A stretch of 64,000 nt of DNA. Origin: Burkholderia sp. FERM BP-3421 (lineage in GTDB: Bacteria > Pseudomonadota > Gammaproteobacteria > Burkholderiales > Burkholderiaceae). Positions 9,276 through 17,103 of the stretch are shown piece by piece. Position numbers and translations under genes: made by a program. Within the stretch, counting starts at the first letter, position 1. Each line of letters begins with the position of its first letter. The notes beneath the pieces are model-generated. The model saw nothing but the letters and a program-made list of their open reading frames with translations. It had not been told where the DNA came from and did no database searches. The stretch covers positions 2,418,001-2,482,000 of the forward strand of contig NZ_CP117781.1 of the NCBI RefSeq assembly GCF_028657905.1, read 5' to 3'.

Positions 9276-9623
9276 CGCGTCGGGCCGCCTCGCCGATCGG
9301 GGTTACAAACGATCGGACGCAGGTTAGCGGCAAAATATTCGCAAGAAATCCGCAAATATTGTTCATCGGCGCGCGCGCCGGTTCGTGATCCGTAACGATC
9401 CGTGCGCGGAACCGCGCGCGACGCCGGCGCGCTTGCGCCGACGGAAAATGAACGGAACTGCGCGCGCTCCGGTTTATTTTTTGCGACGTTGCAGGCGTTT
9501 TACACGCGTTTTTTTGCCGATTTCTTTTTCCTAGAATCGATTCCGACTGCCGAATCCCGATGCCTCGACGGCATCCCGACCGGCCGCGCGACGCGGCCTT
9601 CACGCCCGCGGACGGAATCGACC
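9276..9623. promoter_or_regulatory. Divergent regulatory region between bceP and bceO
   Basis: This 350-base gap separates two divergent transcription units and is far richer in A and T than its flanks. At 9330-9355 the word GCAA recurs three times at exactly 11-bp spacing (9330, 9341, 9352) inside an AT-rich stretch with AATATT and AAATATT. A second AT-rich tract with T runs lies at 9470-9540. Both are plausible promoter or operator sites. No small gene is convincing here, although the bceO frame stays open through it. Confidence 0.45.
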
Positions 9624-10688
9624 ATGCCCAGCAGCCCCTTGCCTCTCGCCCCGCCCGCCCGGCAATCCGGCCGCATCACGCAACTCGACGGCCTGCGCGC
9701 GTTCGCGGTGCTCGCGGTGTTCTGCCAGCATGCGCTGAAAGCGCCGCTGTGGATCGGCGTCGACCTGTTCTTCGTCCTCAGCGGCTTCCTGATCACCGGC
9801 ATCCTGCTCGATCGCAAGGCGCGCGGGCTCCCGTACTTCGGCCACTTCTACGCGCGCCGCGCGCGGCGGATCCTGCCGCCCTATCTGCTGCTGCTCGCGG
9901 TGTCGTCGCTGCTGTTCGGCGTCGACTGGCTCGCGCACTGGCCGTGGTACGCGTTCTTCTCGACCAACATCGGCCTGTCGCTCGGCAGCATCGGTCACGA
10001 CAGCCTCAACGTGCTGTGGTCGCTCGCGGTCGAGGAACAGTTCTATCTGTTCTGGCCGTTCGTCGTGCTCGCCTGCTCGCCGCGCGCGCTCGCACGGGTC
10101 GCCGTCGGGCTCGTCATCGCCGCGCCGCTGCTGCGCGCCGCGGCGACGCCCTGGTTCGCTTCGTACTGGCCGATCTACTACCTGACGCCGTTCCGCATGG
10201 ACCTGCTCGCGGCCGGCGCGCTGCTCGCGCTCGCGCAACGGCACGACCGGCAGTTGCTCGCGCGGTTCTACCGTCCCGCGTTCGCGCTCGCCTGCGTCGC
10301 GCTCGCGCTGCTTGCAGGGCTGCACCTCGCCTATCCGCGCTTTCGCGCGGCCAACACGCCACTGTCGAATGCGACGCTGTACAGCGTGTCGCTGCTGCTG
10401 TGCACCTCGCTCGTCGTGATCGCGCTGCGCGGCCGCGGGCTCGTGCAACGCGTGCTGACGCAGCCGGCGCTCGTCTATCTCGGCGCCGTCAGCTACACGG
10501 TCTACCTGATTCACCTGAGCGTGCTGTACGTGGTCTGGACGCTGCCGCTGAACCGCTACCTGAGCGCAGCGCTCGCGCTGGGCATCACACTCGGCTACGC
10601 GAGCCTGAGCTGGCACGCCTTCGAGCGCCGCCTCACGCGCGGCGCGCCGCCTGCCTCCCTGCCGGACGCCGCCGGCACGCGCGCCTGA
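9624..10688 (+). CDS. bceO: Acyltransferase 3 family membrane protein (BceO-like)
   Basis: This 354-residue acyltransferase-3 protein is a second candidate O-acyltransferase of the exopolysaccharide. Motifs are ITQLDGLRAFAVLAVFCQH (conserved Arg and His), DLFFVLSGFLITGILLDRK and SLAVEEQFYLFWP; about ten membrane helices follow. The frame is open 222 bases further upstream, but that DNA is AT-rich and promoter-like, and homology begins just after the ATG chosen here; its ribosome site is weak. It heads the plus-strand group bceO-bceN-bceM, with 31 bases to the next gene. Confidence 0.8.
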   Translation: MPSSPLPLAPPARQSGRITQLDGLRAFAVLAVFCQHALKAPLWIGVDLFFVLSGFLITGILLDRKARGLPYFGHFYARRARRILPPYLLLLAVSSLLFGVDWLAHWPWYAFFSTNIGLSLGSIGHDSLNVLWSLAVEEQFYLFWPFVVLACSPRALARVAVGLVIAAPLLRAAATPWFASYWPIYYLTPFRMDLLAAGALLALAQRHDRQLLARFYRPAFALACVALALLAGLHLAYPRFRAANTPLSNATLYSVSLLLCTSLVVIALRGRGLVQRVLTQPALVYLGAVSYTVYLIHLSVLYVVWTLPLNRYLSAALALGITLGYASLSWHAFERRLTRGAPPASLPDAAGTRA

Positions 10689-10719
10689 CGCACTCCCATC
10701 ACTCGACGAGGAAACCGCC

Positions 10720-11763
10720 ATGACCCACGCGCGCAAAGCGATCATCACCGGAGTATCGGGACAGGATGGCGCCTATCTGACGCAACTGCTGCTCGACAAG
10801 GGTTACGCGGTGACCGGCACCTATCGCCGCACGAGTTCCGTGAACTTCTGGCGCATCGCCGAGCTGGGCGTCGCCGAGCATCCGCGCCTCACGCTGGTCG
10901 AGCACGACCTCACCGACCCCGGTTCGAGCCTGCGCCTGCTCGAAGCCGCGCAGGCCGACGAGTTGTACAACCTCGCCGCGCAGAGCTTCGTCGGTGTCTC
11001 GTTCGATCAACCCAGGACCACCGCCGACGTCACCGGCCTCGGCACGCTGAACCTGCTCGAGGCGATCCGGGTGGTGAGTCCGCGCACGCGCTTCTACCAG
11101 GCATCCACTTCGGAAATGTTCGGCAAGGTCCAGGCGATTCCGCAGACCGAGCGGACCGCGTTCTATCCACGCAGTCCTTACGGAATCGCCAAGCTGTTCG
11201 CACACTGGACCACGGTCAACTATCGCGAGTCATACGGCCTGTTCGGTTGCAGCGGCATTCTGTTCAACCACGAATCGCCGCTGCGCGGCCGCGAATTCGT
11301 CACCCGCAAGATCACCGACACCGTCGCGAAGATCCGTCTTGGTCAGGCCCAGGTGCTTGAACTCGGCAATCTCGATGCCAAGCGAGACTGGGGTTACGCG
11401 CGCGAATACGTCGAAGGCATGTGGCGCATGCTGCAGGCGGAGACGCCCGACACCTACGTGCTCGCCACGCAGCGCACCGAGACCGTGCGGGATTTCGTGG
11501 GAATGGCGTTCGCGGCGGCCGGCTACCAGCTCGAATGGACTGGCAGCGGGGAGCGCGAACGCGGCCTCGACGTGGCGACGGGGCGCGTGCTGGTCACCGT
11601 GAATCCGAAGTTCTACCGGCCGGCCGAGGTGGACCTGCTGATCGGCTGCGCGGACAAGGCGCGCGACCAGCTCGGCTGGCAGCCGGACACCACGCTCGAA
11701 CAGCTGTGCCGGATGATGGTCGACGCGGATCTGGCCCGGAACCAGCGCCATGAATCGTATTGA
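10720..11763 (+). CDS. bceN: GDP-mannose 4,6-dehydratase
   Basis: This 347-residue short-chain dehydrogenase-like enzyme converts GDP-D-mannose to GDP-4-dehydro-6-deoxy-D-mannose, the first step towards GDP-D-rhamnose. The NADP-binding motif is TGVSGQDG (residues 10-17), the catalytic Tyr154-x3-Lys158 is in SPYGIAKLFAHW, and STSEMFG and NHESPLRGREFVTRKI are hallmarks of GMD enzymes. A GAGGAAA ribosome site precedes the ATG. Its stop overlaps the next start by 14 bases, so the pathway's two steps are probably translated together. The generic name is gmd; bceN is the cepacian-cluster name. Confidence 0.93.
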   Translation: MTHARKAIITGVSGQDGAYLTQLLLDKGYAVTGTYRRTSSVNFWRIAELGVAEHPRLTLVEHDLTDPGSSLRLLEAAQADELYNLAAQSFVGVSFDQPRTTADVTGLGTLNLLEAIRVVSPRTRFYQASTSEMFGKVQAIPQTERTAFYPRSPYGIAKLFAHWTTVNYRESYGLFGCSGILFNHESPLRGREFVTRKITDTVAKIRLGQAQVLELGNLDAKRDWGYAREYVEGMWRMLQAETPDTYVLATQRTETVRDFVGMAFAAAGYQLEWTGSGERERGLDVATGRVLVTVNPKFYRPAEVDLLIGCADKARDQLGWQPDTTLEQLCRMMVDADLARNQRHESY

Positions 11764-12700
11764 GGGCGGCGCGCGCCGCGCGCTCGTGACCGGCCTCGCC
11801 GGCTTCACGGGCCGCCATCTCGCCGCGCGCCTCGAAGCGGCCGGCTACGCGGTGTGGGGCATGGTCGCGCCCGGCAGCACGCATCTGGACGATCCGCTGT
11901 TGCACCGCCATCCGCACCGCTTCGCCGACCTGCTCGATCTCGACGCGCTGCAGGCCGCGGTGGCGGACGCGCAGCCGGAGGTCGTGGTGCATCTGGCCGC
12001 GTGCGCGCACGTCGCGCACAGCGACCCGCGCGCGCTCTATCTCGTCAACGTGGTCGGCACGCGCAACCTGCTCGCCGCGCTCGCGAGCCTCGCCACGCGC
12101 CCGCGCGCGGTGCTGCTCGCGAGCAGCGCGAACGTCTACGGCAATACGCGGCGGGACCGGCTCGATGAAAGTACGCCGCCCCAACCGGCCAACGATTACG
12201 CGGTCAGCAAGCTCGCGATGGAATACGCGGCGCGCCTCTGGAGCGACGCACTGCCGATCGTGATCGCGCGCCCGTTCAACTACACCGGCGTCGGCCAGAG
12301 CGATGCGTACCTGCTGCCCAAGCTCGTCGCGCACTACGCGCGCGGCGACGCCCGCATCACGCTCGGCAATCTGGACGTGAGCCGCGACTTCTCCGATGTC
12401 GGCGACGTCGCCGATGCCTATGTGCGGCTCATCGAGCATGCGAGCGCCAGCGCCGGACAGCTGTTCAACGTCTGTTCGGAGCGCGCGTATTCGCTGAAGG
12501 AGGTGCTGGCGATGCTCGCGCGGATCGCCGGCTACGTGATCGACGTGCGGGTCGACCCGGCGCTCGTGCGCGACAACGAGGTCAGGCAGCTGGTGGGGTC
12601 GCGCGCGAAACTGCGCGAGCTGATCGGCCCACAGCCGCTCACGCCGCTCGAAACCACGCTGCGCCGCATGTACGACGCGCGGCGCGACGCGCCTCGTTAG
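11750..12700 (+). CDS. bceM: GDP-6-deoxy-D-mannose (D-rhamnose) reductase, NAD-dependent epimerase/dehydratase family
   Basis: This 316-residue extended SDR protein has the nucleotide-binding motif VTGLAGFTGRHLA near residue 13, the substrate-contact segment SSANVYGN and the catalytic YAVSK. RPFNYTGVGQS is typical of the RMD branch. It follows the GDP-mannose dehydratase with overlapping ends and would reduce its 4-keto product to GDP-D-rhamnose, a cepacian building block. Other reductase or epimerase outcomes (for example towards fucose-type sugars) cannot be excluded from sequence reading. It is the last gene of the group and runs into a hairpin shared with convergent metZ. Confidence 0.82.
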   Translation: MNRIEGGARRALVTGLAGFTGRHLAARLEAAGYAVWGMVAPGSTHLDDPLLHRHPHRFADLLDLDALQAAVADAQPEVVVHLAACAHVAHSDPRALYLVNVVGTRNLLAALASLATRPRAVLLASSANVYGNTRRDRLDESTPPQPANDYAVSKLAMEYAARLWSDALPIVIARPFNYTGVGQSDAYLLPKLVAHYARGDARITLGNLDVSRDFSDVGDVADAYVRLIEHASASAGQLFNVCSERAYSLKEVLAMLARIAGYVIDVRVDPALVRDNEVRQLVGSRAKLRELIGPQPLTPLETTLRRMYDARRDAPR

Positions 12701-12711
12701 CGCTGCGCGGC

Positions 12712-12735
12712 CCGCTGCCGGCTCGCCGGCAGCGG
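12712..12735. terminator. Hairpin between convergent bceM and metZ
   Basis: A perfect 10-bp stem (CCGCTGCCGG / CCGGCAGCGG) with a CTCG loop lies 12 bases after the bceM stop and 17 bases before the metZ stop. It lacks a clear T run on either side, so it is a candidate rather than a certain terminator for both genes. Confidence 0.5.
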
Positions 12736-12751
12736 TGGGCGCCCGGCTGCG

Positions 12752-13942
12752 TCAGGCGTCGAGCCCGCGCGCGAGGTCGCGGCGCAGGTCGTCCAGGTGC
12801 TCGAGGCCGACCGAGAGCCGGATCAGCCCGTCGCTGATCCCCGCCGCCGCGCGCGCTTCGGGCGTCACGCGGCTGTGAGTCGTGGTGGCGGGATGGGTGA
12901 TGGTCGTGCGCGTATCGCCGAGATTGCCGGTGATCGACACGATCCGCGTGCCGTCGATCACGCGCCACGCGTTCGCGCGCTGTGCGTCGGGCGTGTCGCC
13001 CTTGAGTTCGAACGAGAAGATCGCGCCCCCCGCCTTCTGCTGACGCTGCGCGAGCGCGTACTGCGGATGCGATTCGAGGCCCGGATAGAACACCCGCTTG
13101 ACGGCCGGATGCTGTTCGAGCCAGCGCGCCAGTTCGAGCGCGCTCGCCGATTGACGCTCGACGCGCAGCGACAGCGTCTCCATGCCCTTGAGCAGCACCC
13201 AGGCGTTGAACGCCGACAAGGTCGGCCCTGCGCTGCGCACGAATGGGAACACCTTCTCCATGATGAACGCGCGCGAGCCGACCAGCGCGCCGCCGAGCAC
13301 GCGGCCCTGGCCGTCGAGGAACTTGGTCGCCGAATGCATCACGACGTCCGCGCCGAGCTTGAGCGGCTGTTGCAGCACCGGGCTGCAGAAACAATTGTCG
13401 ACCACGAACAGCGCGTTCGCGCCCTTCGCGATCGCGCCGATCGCCTCGATGTCGGCCAGTTCGGTGAGCGGATTGGACGGCGTCTCGAGGAAGAACAGCT
13501 TGGTCTGCGGCTGCACCGCGGCGCGCCACGCGTCGAGGTCGGTCGGATCGACGAAGGTCGTCTCGATGCCGAAGCGGCTGAAAATCTGCGAGAACATCCC
13601 GAGCGTCGAGCCGAACAGGCTGCGCGAGCTGACGATGTGATCGCCCGCCTGCAGCGCGGCCATCACCACCGACAGGATCGCGGCCATCCCGGACGCGGTC
13701 GCGATGCACGCCTCGCCGCCCTCGAGCGCCGCGAGACGATCCTGGAACATCGTGACGGTCGGGTTCGTGAAACGCGAGTAGGTGTAATAGTCCTCGGAAT
13801 TCTTGAAGCGCTCGGCCGCGTCGGCCGCGCTCGAGAAACAGAAGCTCGACGTAAGGTACAGCGCTTCCGAGTGCTCGTTGAATTCGCTGCGCAGCGTGCC
13901 GGCGCGCACGGCCAGCGTGTCGAAATTCAGTGAATCGTCCAT
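12752..13942 (-). CDS. metZ: O-succinylhomoserine sulfhydrylase
   Basis: This 396-residue PLP enzyme of the Cys/Met metabolism family joins O-succinylhomoserine with sulfide to make homocysteine. The PLP lysine is in MHSATKFLDGQGRVLGG, and SRFTNPTVTMFQDRLAALEGG and FLETPSNPLTELADI are family motifs. The ATG at 13942 gives the usual N-terminus (MDDSLNFDTLAVRAG); an in-frame TTG seven codons upstream is less likely. It lies downstream of purF, but a SAM-II type riboswitch and a terminator stand between them, so its expression probably follows S-adenosylmethionine levels. Confidence 0.95.
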   Translation of the reverse strand: MDDSLNFDTLAVRAGTLRSEFNEHSEALYLTSSFCFSSAADAAERFKNSEDYYTYSRFTNPTVTMFQDRLAALEGGEACIATASGMAAILSVVMAALQAGDHIVSSRSLFGSTLGMFSQIFSRFGIETTFVDPTDLDAWRAAVQPQTKLFFLETPSNPLTELADIEAIGAIAKGANALFVVDNCFCSPVLQQPLKLGADVVMHSATKFLDGQGRVLGGALVGSRAFIMEKVFPFVRSAGPTLSAFNAWVLLKGMETLSLRVERQSASALELARWLEQHPAVKRVFYPGLESHPQYALAQRQQKAGGAIFSFELKGDTPDAQRANAWRVIDGTRIVSITGNLGDTRTTITHPATTTHSRVTPEARAAAGISDGLIRLSVGLEHLDDLRRDLARGLDA

Positions 13943-13983
13943 GTTCCGTTCATCCGTATCCAATCGCCTTCCGGGCGTGGAGG

Positions 13984-14023
13984 CAACAAAAAAGCCCGCT
14001 CATGCATCGGCATCAGCGGGCTT
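13984..14023 (-). terminator. Intrinsic terminator in the metZ leader
   Basis: On the minus strand AAGCCCGCT (14023-14015) pairs with AGCGGGCTT (14000-13992), followed by a run of T residues (TTTTTTGTTG). It is a textbook rho-independent terminator between the riboswitch and the metZ start at 13942, so it can act as the expression platform and also end transcripts coming from purF. Confidence 0.9.
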
Positions 14024-14069
14024 CTGGGGGCGGCGGCAGCGTTCGACTCGGGACGGCGACTGTACCGGC

Positions 14070-14130
14070 CTTCGCTTTAGCTGTTTTGGGTTGCCCCGCG
14101 TCCGCAAGCTGATATCAAATCGACGCAAGC
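14070..14130 (-). promoter_or_regulatory. SAM-II (SAM_alpha) riboswitch upstream of metZ
   Basis: Read on the minus strand, the stem GCGTC (14126-14122) pairs with GACGC (14102-14098). The conserved loop word GATTTG follows the first arm at once, CTTGC stands just before the second arm, and about 15 bases later comes CAGCTAAAG (around 14083-14075), which in SAM-II forms the pseudoknot and ligand pocket. This order (stem, GATTTG, GCTTGC, stem, GCTAAA) is the SAM-II consensus. The genes it controls in other bacteria are metA, metX and metZ, as here. An intrinsic terminator follows 50 bases downstream, so the switch may work at transcription level. Confidence 0.85.
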
Positions 14131-14169
14131 CTGCATCGTATCACGCCTGTCGGATCAGGTGCGCGCCGC

Positions 14170-15702
14170 TCACTCCACCGACAGCTGGAGGTTCATTTGC
14201 GAGCGGACCGTGTCGCCGTTGGCGTCGCGGTCGGCCTGCGACGCGGGCGTGAGGCGCGCGCGCTCGATCATGTCGAGGTACTCGGGCGTGATGTCGCCGG
14301 TGATGTAGTCGCCGTCGAAGCACGACGCCTCGAAATGGTCGAGCGCCGGGTTGATGTCGCGCACCGCGCGGCGCAGATCGCCGACGTCCTGGTAGATCAG
14401 GTAGTCCGCGCCGATGATCTTCGCGACCTCTTCGTCGCTGCGGCCGTGCGCGACCAGCTCGCCGCGCGTCGGCATGTCGATCCCGTAGACGTTCGGGAAT
14501 TTCACGGGCGGCGCGGCCGACGCGAAGATCACCGACTTCGCGCCCGCGTCGCGCGCCATCTGCACGATCTCGTGCGAGGTGGTGCCGCGCACGATCGAAT
14601 CGTCGACGATCAGCACATGCTTGTCCTTGAACTCGATGCTCATCGCGTTGAGCTTCTGGCGCACCGACTTCTTGCGCACCGCCTGGCCCGGCATGATGAA
14701 AGTGCGGCCGACGTAGCGGTTCTTGAAGAAGCCCTCGCGATACTCGACGCCGAGCTTCGCGGCGACCTGCATCGCGGCCGGCCGCGACGAGTCGGGAATC
14801 GGCATCACGACGTCGATCGGCACGTTCGGCAGCTCGCGCCTGATCTTCTCGGCCAGGTAGTCGCCCATGCGCAGGCGCACGTTGTAGACGGGCACGCCGT
14901 CGAGGCACGAATCCGGCCGCGCGAGGTACACGTATTCGAACATGCACGGATTCAGGCTCGGCGCCTCGGCGCACTGGCGGCTGTGGAAGTTGCCGTCCCG
15001 GTCGATGAAGACCGCCTCGCCCGGCTGCACGTCGCGCACGAATTCGAAACCGATGCCCTCGACCGCGACCGATTCCGACGCGATGATCCACTCGGTGCCG
15101 TGCGCGGTTTCCTGCTTGCCGATGCACAGCGGACGGATGCCATAGGCGTCGCGGAACGCGAGCAGCCCGTAGCCGGCGATCAGCGACACGATCGCATACG
15201 AGCCGCGCACCCGGCGATGCACGCCCGACACCGCCTTGAACAGCGCGTCCGGATCGAGCTCGAGGCCCGAGGTGGCGAGCTGCAGCTCGTGCGCGAGCAC
15301 GTTGAGCAGCACTTCGCTGTCGGAATTGGTGTTGATGTGGCGGCGGTCGATCCGGAACATTTCGTCCTTCAACTGCTGCCAATTGGTGAGATTGCCGTTG
15401 TGCGCGAGCACGATGCCGAACGGCGCGTTCACGTAGAACGGTTGCGCCTCGGCTTCGCTCGTCGCCGACCCGGCCGTCGGATAACGCACCTGGCCGATAC
15501 CCAGGGTGCCCGGCAGACTGCGCATGTTGCGCGTGCGGAACACGTCGCGCACCATGCCGTTCGCCTTGTGCATGTGGAAGTTGCTGCCGTCCACGGTCGC
15601 GATGCCCGCCGCGTCCTGACCGCGATGCTGCAGCAGCAGCAGGCTGTCATAGATCAGCTGATTGACCGGGGATTGAGAGATAACGCCTACGATGCCGCAC
15701 AT
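14170..15702 (-). CDS. purF: Amidophosphoribosyltransferase
   Basis: This 510-residue enzyme makes 5-phosphoribosylamine from PRPP and glutamine, the first committed step of purine synthesis. The N-terminal Cys2 (MCGIVGVIS) is the glutaminase nucleophile; the PRTase domain has VLIVDDSIVRGTTS as its PRPP loop. Length is as expected for the family. It follows cvpA at 53 bases, the order seen in many proteobacteria, and lies downstream of folC in the same direction. Confidence 0.98.
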   Translation of the reverse strand: MCGIVGVISQSPVNQLIYDSLLLLQHRGQDAAGIATVDGSNFHMHKANGMVRDVFRTRNMRSLPGTLGIGQVRYPTAGSATSEAEAQPFYVNAPFGIVLAHNGNLTNWQQLKDEMFRIDRRHINTNSDSEVLLNVLAHELQLATSGLELDPDALFKAVSGVHRRVRGSYAIVSLIAGYGLLAFRDAYGIRPLCIGKQETAHGTEWIIASESVAVEGIGFEFVRDVQPGEAVFIDRDGNFHSRQCAEAPSLNPCMFEYVYLARPDSCLDGVPVYNVRLRMGDYLAEKIRRELPNVPIDVVMPIPDSSRPAAMQVAAKLGVEYREGFFKNRYVGRTFIMPGQAVRKKSVRQKLNAMSIEFKDKHVLIVDDSIVRGTTSHEIVQMARDAGAKSVIFASAAPPVKFPNVYGIDMPTRGELVAHGRSDEEVAKIIGADYLIYQDVGDLRRAVRDINPALDHFEASCFDGDYITGDITPEYLDMIERARLTPASQADRDANGDTVRSQMNLQLSVE

Positions 15703-15755
15703 GGCATGTGTCCTTCAAGGATGCAAAATCGGTTCGGTCCCGGTCGTGCGCGCAC

Positions 15756-16250
15756 TTACAGATGTATGTACGCGGCCAGTCCGTCGGGCAGCAGCGGCTT
15801 CAGCTCGCGCACACCCTGTTCGGCGAAGGGACGCAACAGCGCGTCGCGCCAGAAATCCTGTTTCGGCAATTCGGTCAGGCCCGCCGCCGCGACCAGCAGC
15901 AGCACCAGCAGCACGCCGCGCACGAGGCCGAACATCATGCCGAGCGAGCGGTCGACGCCGCCCAGGCCGCTCGCCTGCGCGATCCGCGACAGCAGCGCAT
16001 TGGCCACGCCCGCCACCAGCACCACGCCGATCACGAGCAGCGCAAAGGCGATCACCCACTGGGTCAACGCGCCGCCCGGCCAGTTAGCTGGAATATAGGG
16101 CACCACGAGGCCGACAAAGCGGCATGCGATAAAAAAAGCCGCGATCCAGCCGATCAGCCCGAATACTTCCGAAACGAAACCCCGCCACGCGCCGCGCAGC
16201 GCGGACAGGCCAATCACCGCCAGGACGGCATAGTCGAACGCAGTCAGCAT
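15756..16250 (-). CDS. cvpA: CvpA family membrane protein
   Basis: This 164-residue protein has four hydrophobic helices starting at MLTAFDYAVLAVIGLSALRG, the typical CvpA N-terminus with a conserved Asp and Arg-Gly. CvpA was first linked to colicin V production and now to envelope homeostasis; its biochemical function is not settled. It stands directly between the SPOR-domain gene (6 bases) and purF, the usual arrangement. Confidence 0.93.
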   Translation of the reverse strand: MLTAFDYAVLAVIGLSALRGAWRGFVSEVFGLIGWIAAFFIACRFVGLVVPYIPANWPGGALTQWVIAFALLVIGVVLVAGVANALLSRIAQASGLGGVDRSLGMMFGLVRGVLLVLLLVAAAGLTELPKQDFWRDALLRPFAEQGVRELKPLLPDGLAAYIHL

Positions 16251-16256
16251 CGCGGA

Positions 16257-17075
16257 TTACTGGGTCAGGCCCGCGTCACGCACCTTGGCGATCGCGGCGG
16301 ACGCCGCGGCGCGATCGGCGAACGGTCCGGCCCGCAACAGCGCGGAAGTCCGCCCGTCGGTCTGCTTGCGATGTTCGACATAGGCCGGCACGCCCGCCGC
16401 CTTCAATTTGGTCGCCCAGGCGCGCGCCGTCGCGTCGTCGGGGAATGCGCCCAGCTGCACCGCGAAGCGCGCGCCCGGCGGCGAGGCCGGCGACGACGCG
16501 TCGCCGTCGCCCGCGGCGGCCGTGACGGGCGCCTGGTCCGCGGCCGCCGGCTTCGCGGGCGGCGGCGCGACGTTCGCGACGGCGGCCGGCTTGTTCGCCG
16601 CGACAGCCGGCTTGTTCGCCTGCGTCTGCGCCGGCGCGACGGCCGCCTGGGTGCGCGTGGCCTGCGCGGGCGCGGTGGCCGTGGCATCCGACGCGGGCGG
16701 CTCGTCGTGCGCGACGCCCGCCTGCACGTCGGCCGCGTCGTCGTCGCTCGCGGCGGTCGCCTGATGCGCGGGCCGGTTCGGGATCTCGATCGCGATGTCG
16801 TCGGTCACGGGCTTCGGATGGGAATCGAGCACCATCGGCAGCACGATCACCGCCGCGACCACGAGCGCGATCGCGCCGACGAGACGCCGGCGCGCACGTT
16901 GTTTTTCAGGAAGGGTCGGATCGAGGAGAAAAGCGTCCGCATCGGGGCGCTGTTCGGTGCGGCGAGGCCGCCGCTCCACGCGTTCAGTGCGAACGTTCCG
17001 GGAAGAACCACCGGTTCGCGAGCCGCGCCGAGCCGGCGCGTCGTCATCTTTTTTGCCGAACGAGAAAATGCCCAT
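16257..17075 (-). CDS. SPOR-domain cell-division/envelope protein (DedD/FtsN-like)
   Basis: This 272-residue protein has a basic cytoplasmic N-terminus (MGIFSFGKKDDD), one membrane helix at about residues 65-85 (LVGAIALVVAAVIVLPMVLD), an Ala/Pro/Thr-rich linker, and a C-terminal SPOR domain from about 195 (ARFAVQLGAFPDDATARAW). SPOR domains bind denuded glycan strands at the division septum. The folC-SPOR-cvpA-purF order equals that of dedD in enteric bacteria, which supports a DedD-like role. Confidence 0.87.
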   Translation of the reverse strand: MGIFSFGKKDDDAPARRGSRTGGSSRNVRTERVERRPRRTEQRPDADAFLLDPTLPEKQRARRRLVGAIALVVAAVIVLPMVLDSHPKPVTDDIAIEIPNRPAHQATAASDDDAADVQAGVAHDEPPASDATATAPAQATRTQAAVAPAQTQANKPAVAANKPAAVANVAPPPAKPAAADQAPVTAAAGDGDASSPASPPGARFAVQLGAFPDDATARAWATKLKAAGVPAYVEHRKQTDGRTSALLRAGPFADRAAASAAIAKVRDAGLTQ

Positions 17076-17103
17076 GAATGGCTGGTCCGAAACTACCCGT
17101 CAG

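Noticed and set aside
2503..9395. Very long open frames on the plus strand (about 1100 and 1290 codons) opposite the bceR, bceQ and bceP genes
   Set aside because: They are rich in Arg, Asp and His, have no domain pattern, and mirror real genes on the minus strand; long antisense frames are expected at this GC content.
9402..9623. Longer start for the bceO acyltransferase (open frame 222 bases upstream)
   Set aside because: The extra part is AT-rich, promoter-like and lacks family similarity; the first conserved residues follow the ATG at 9624.
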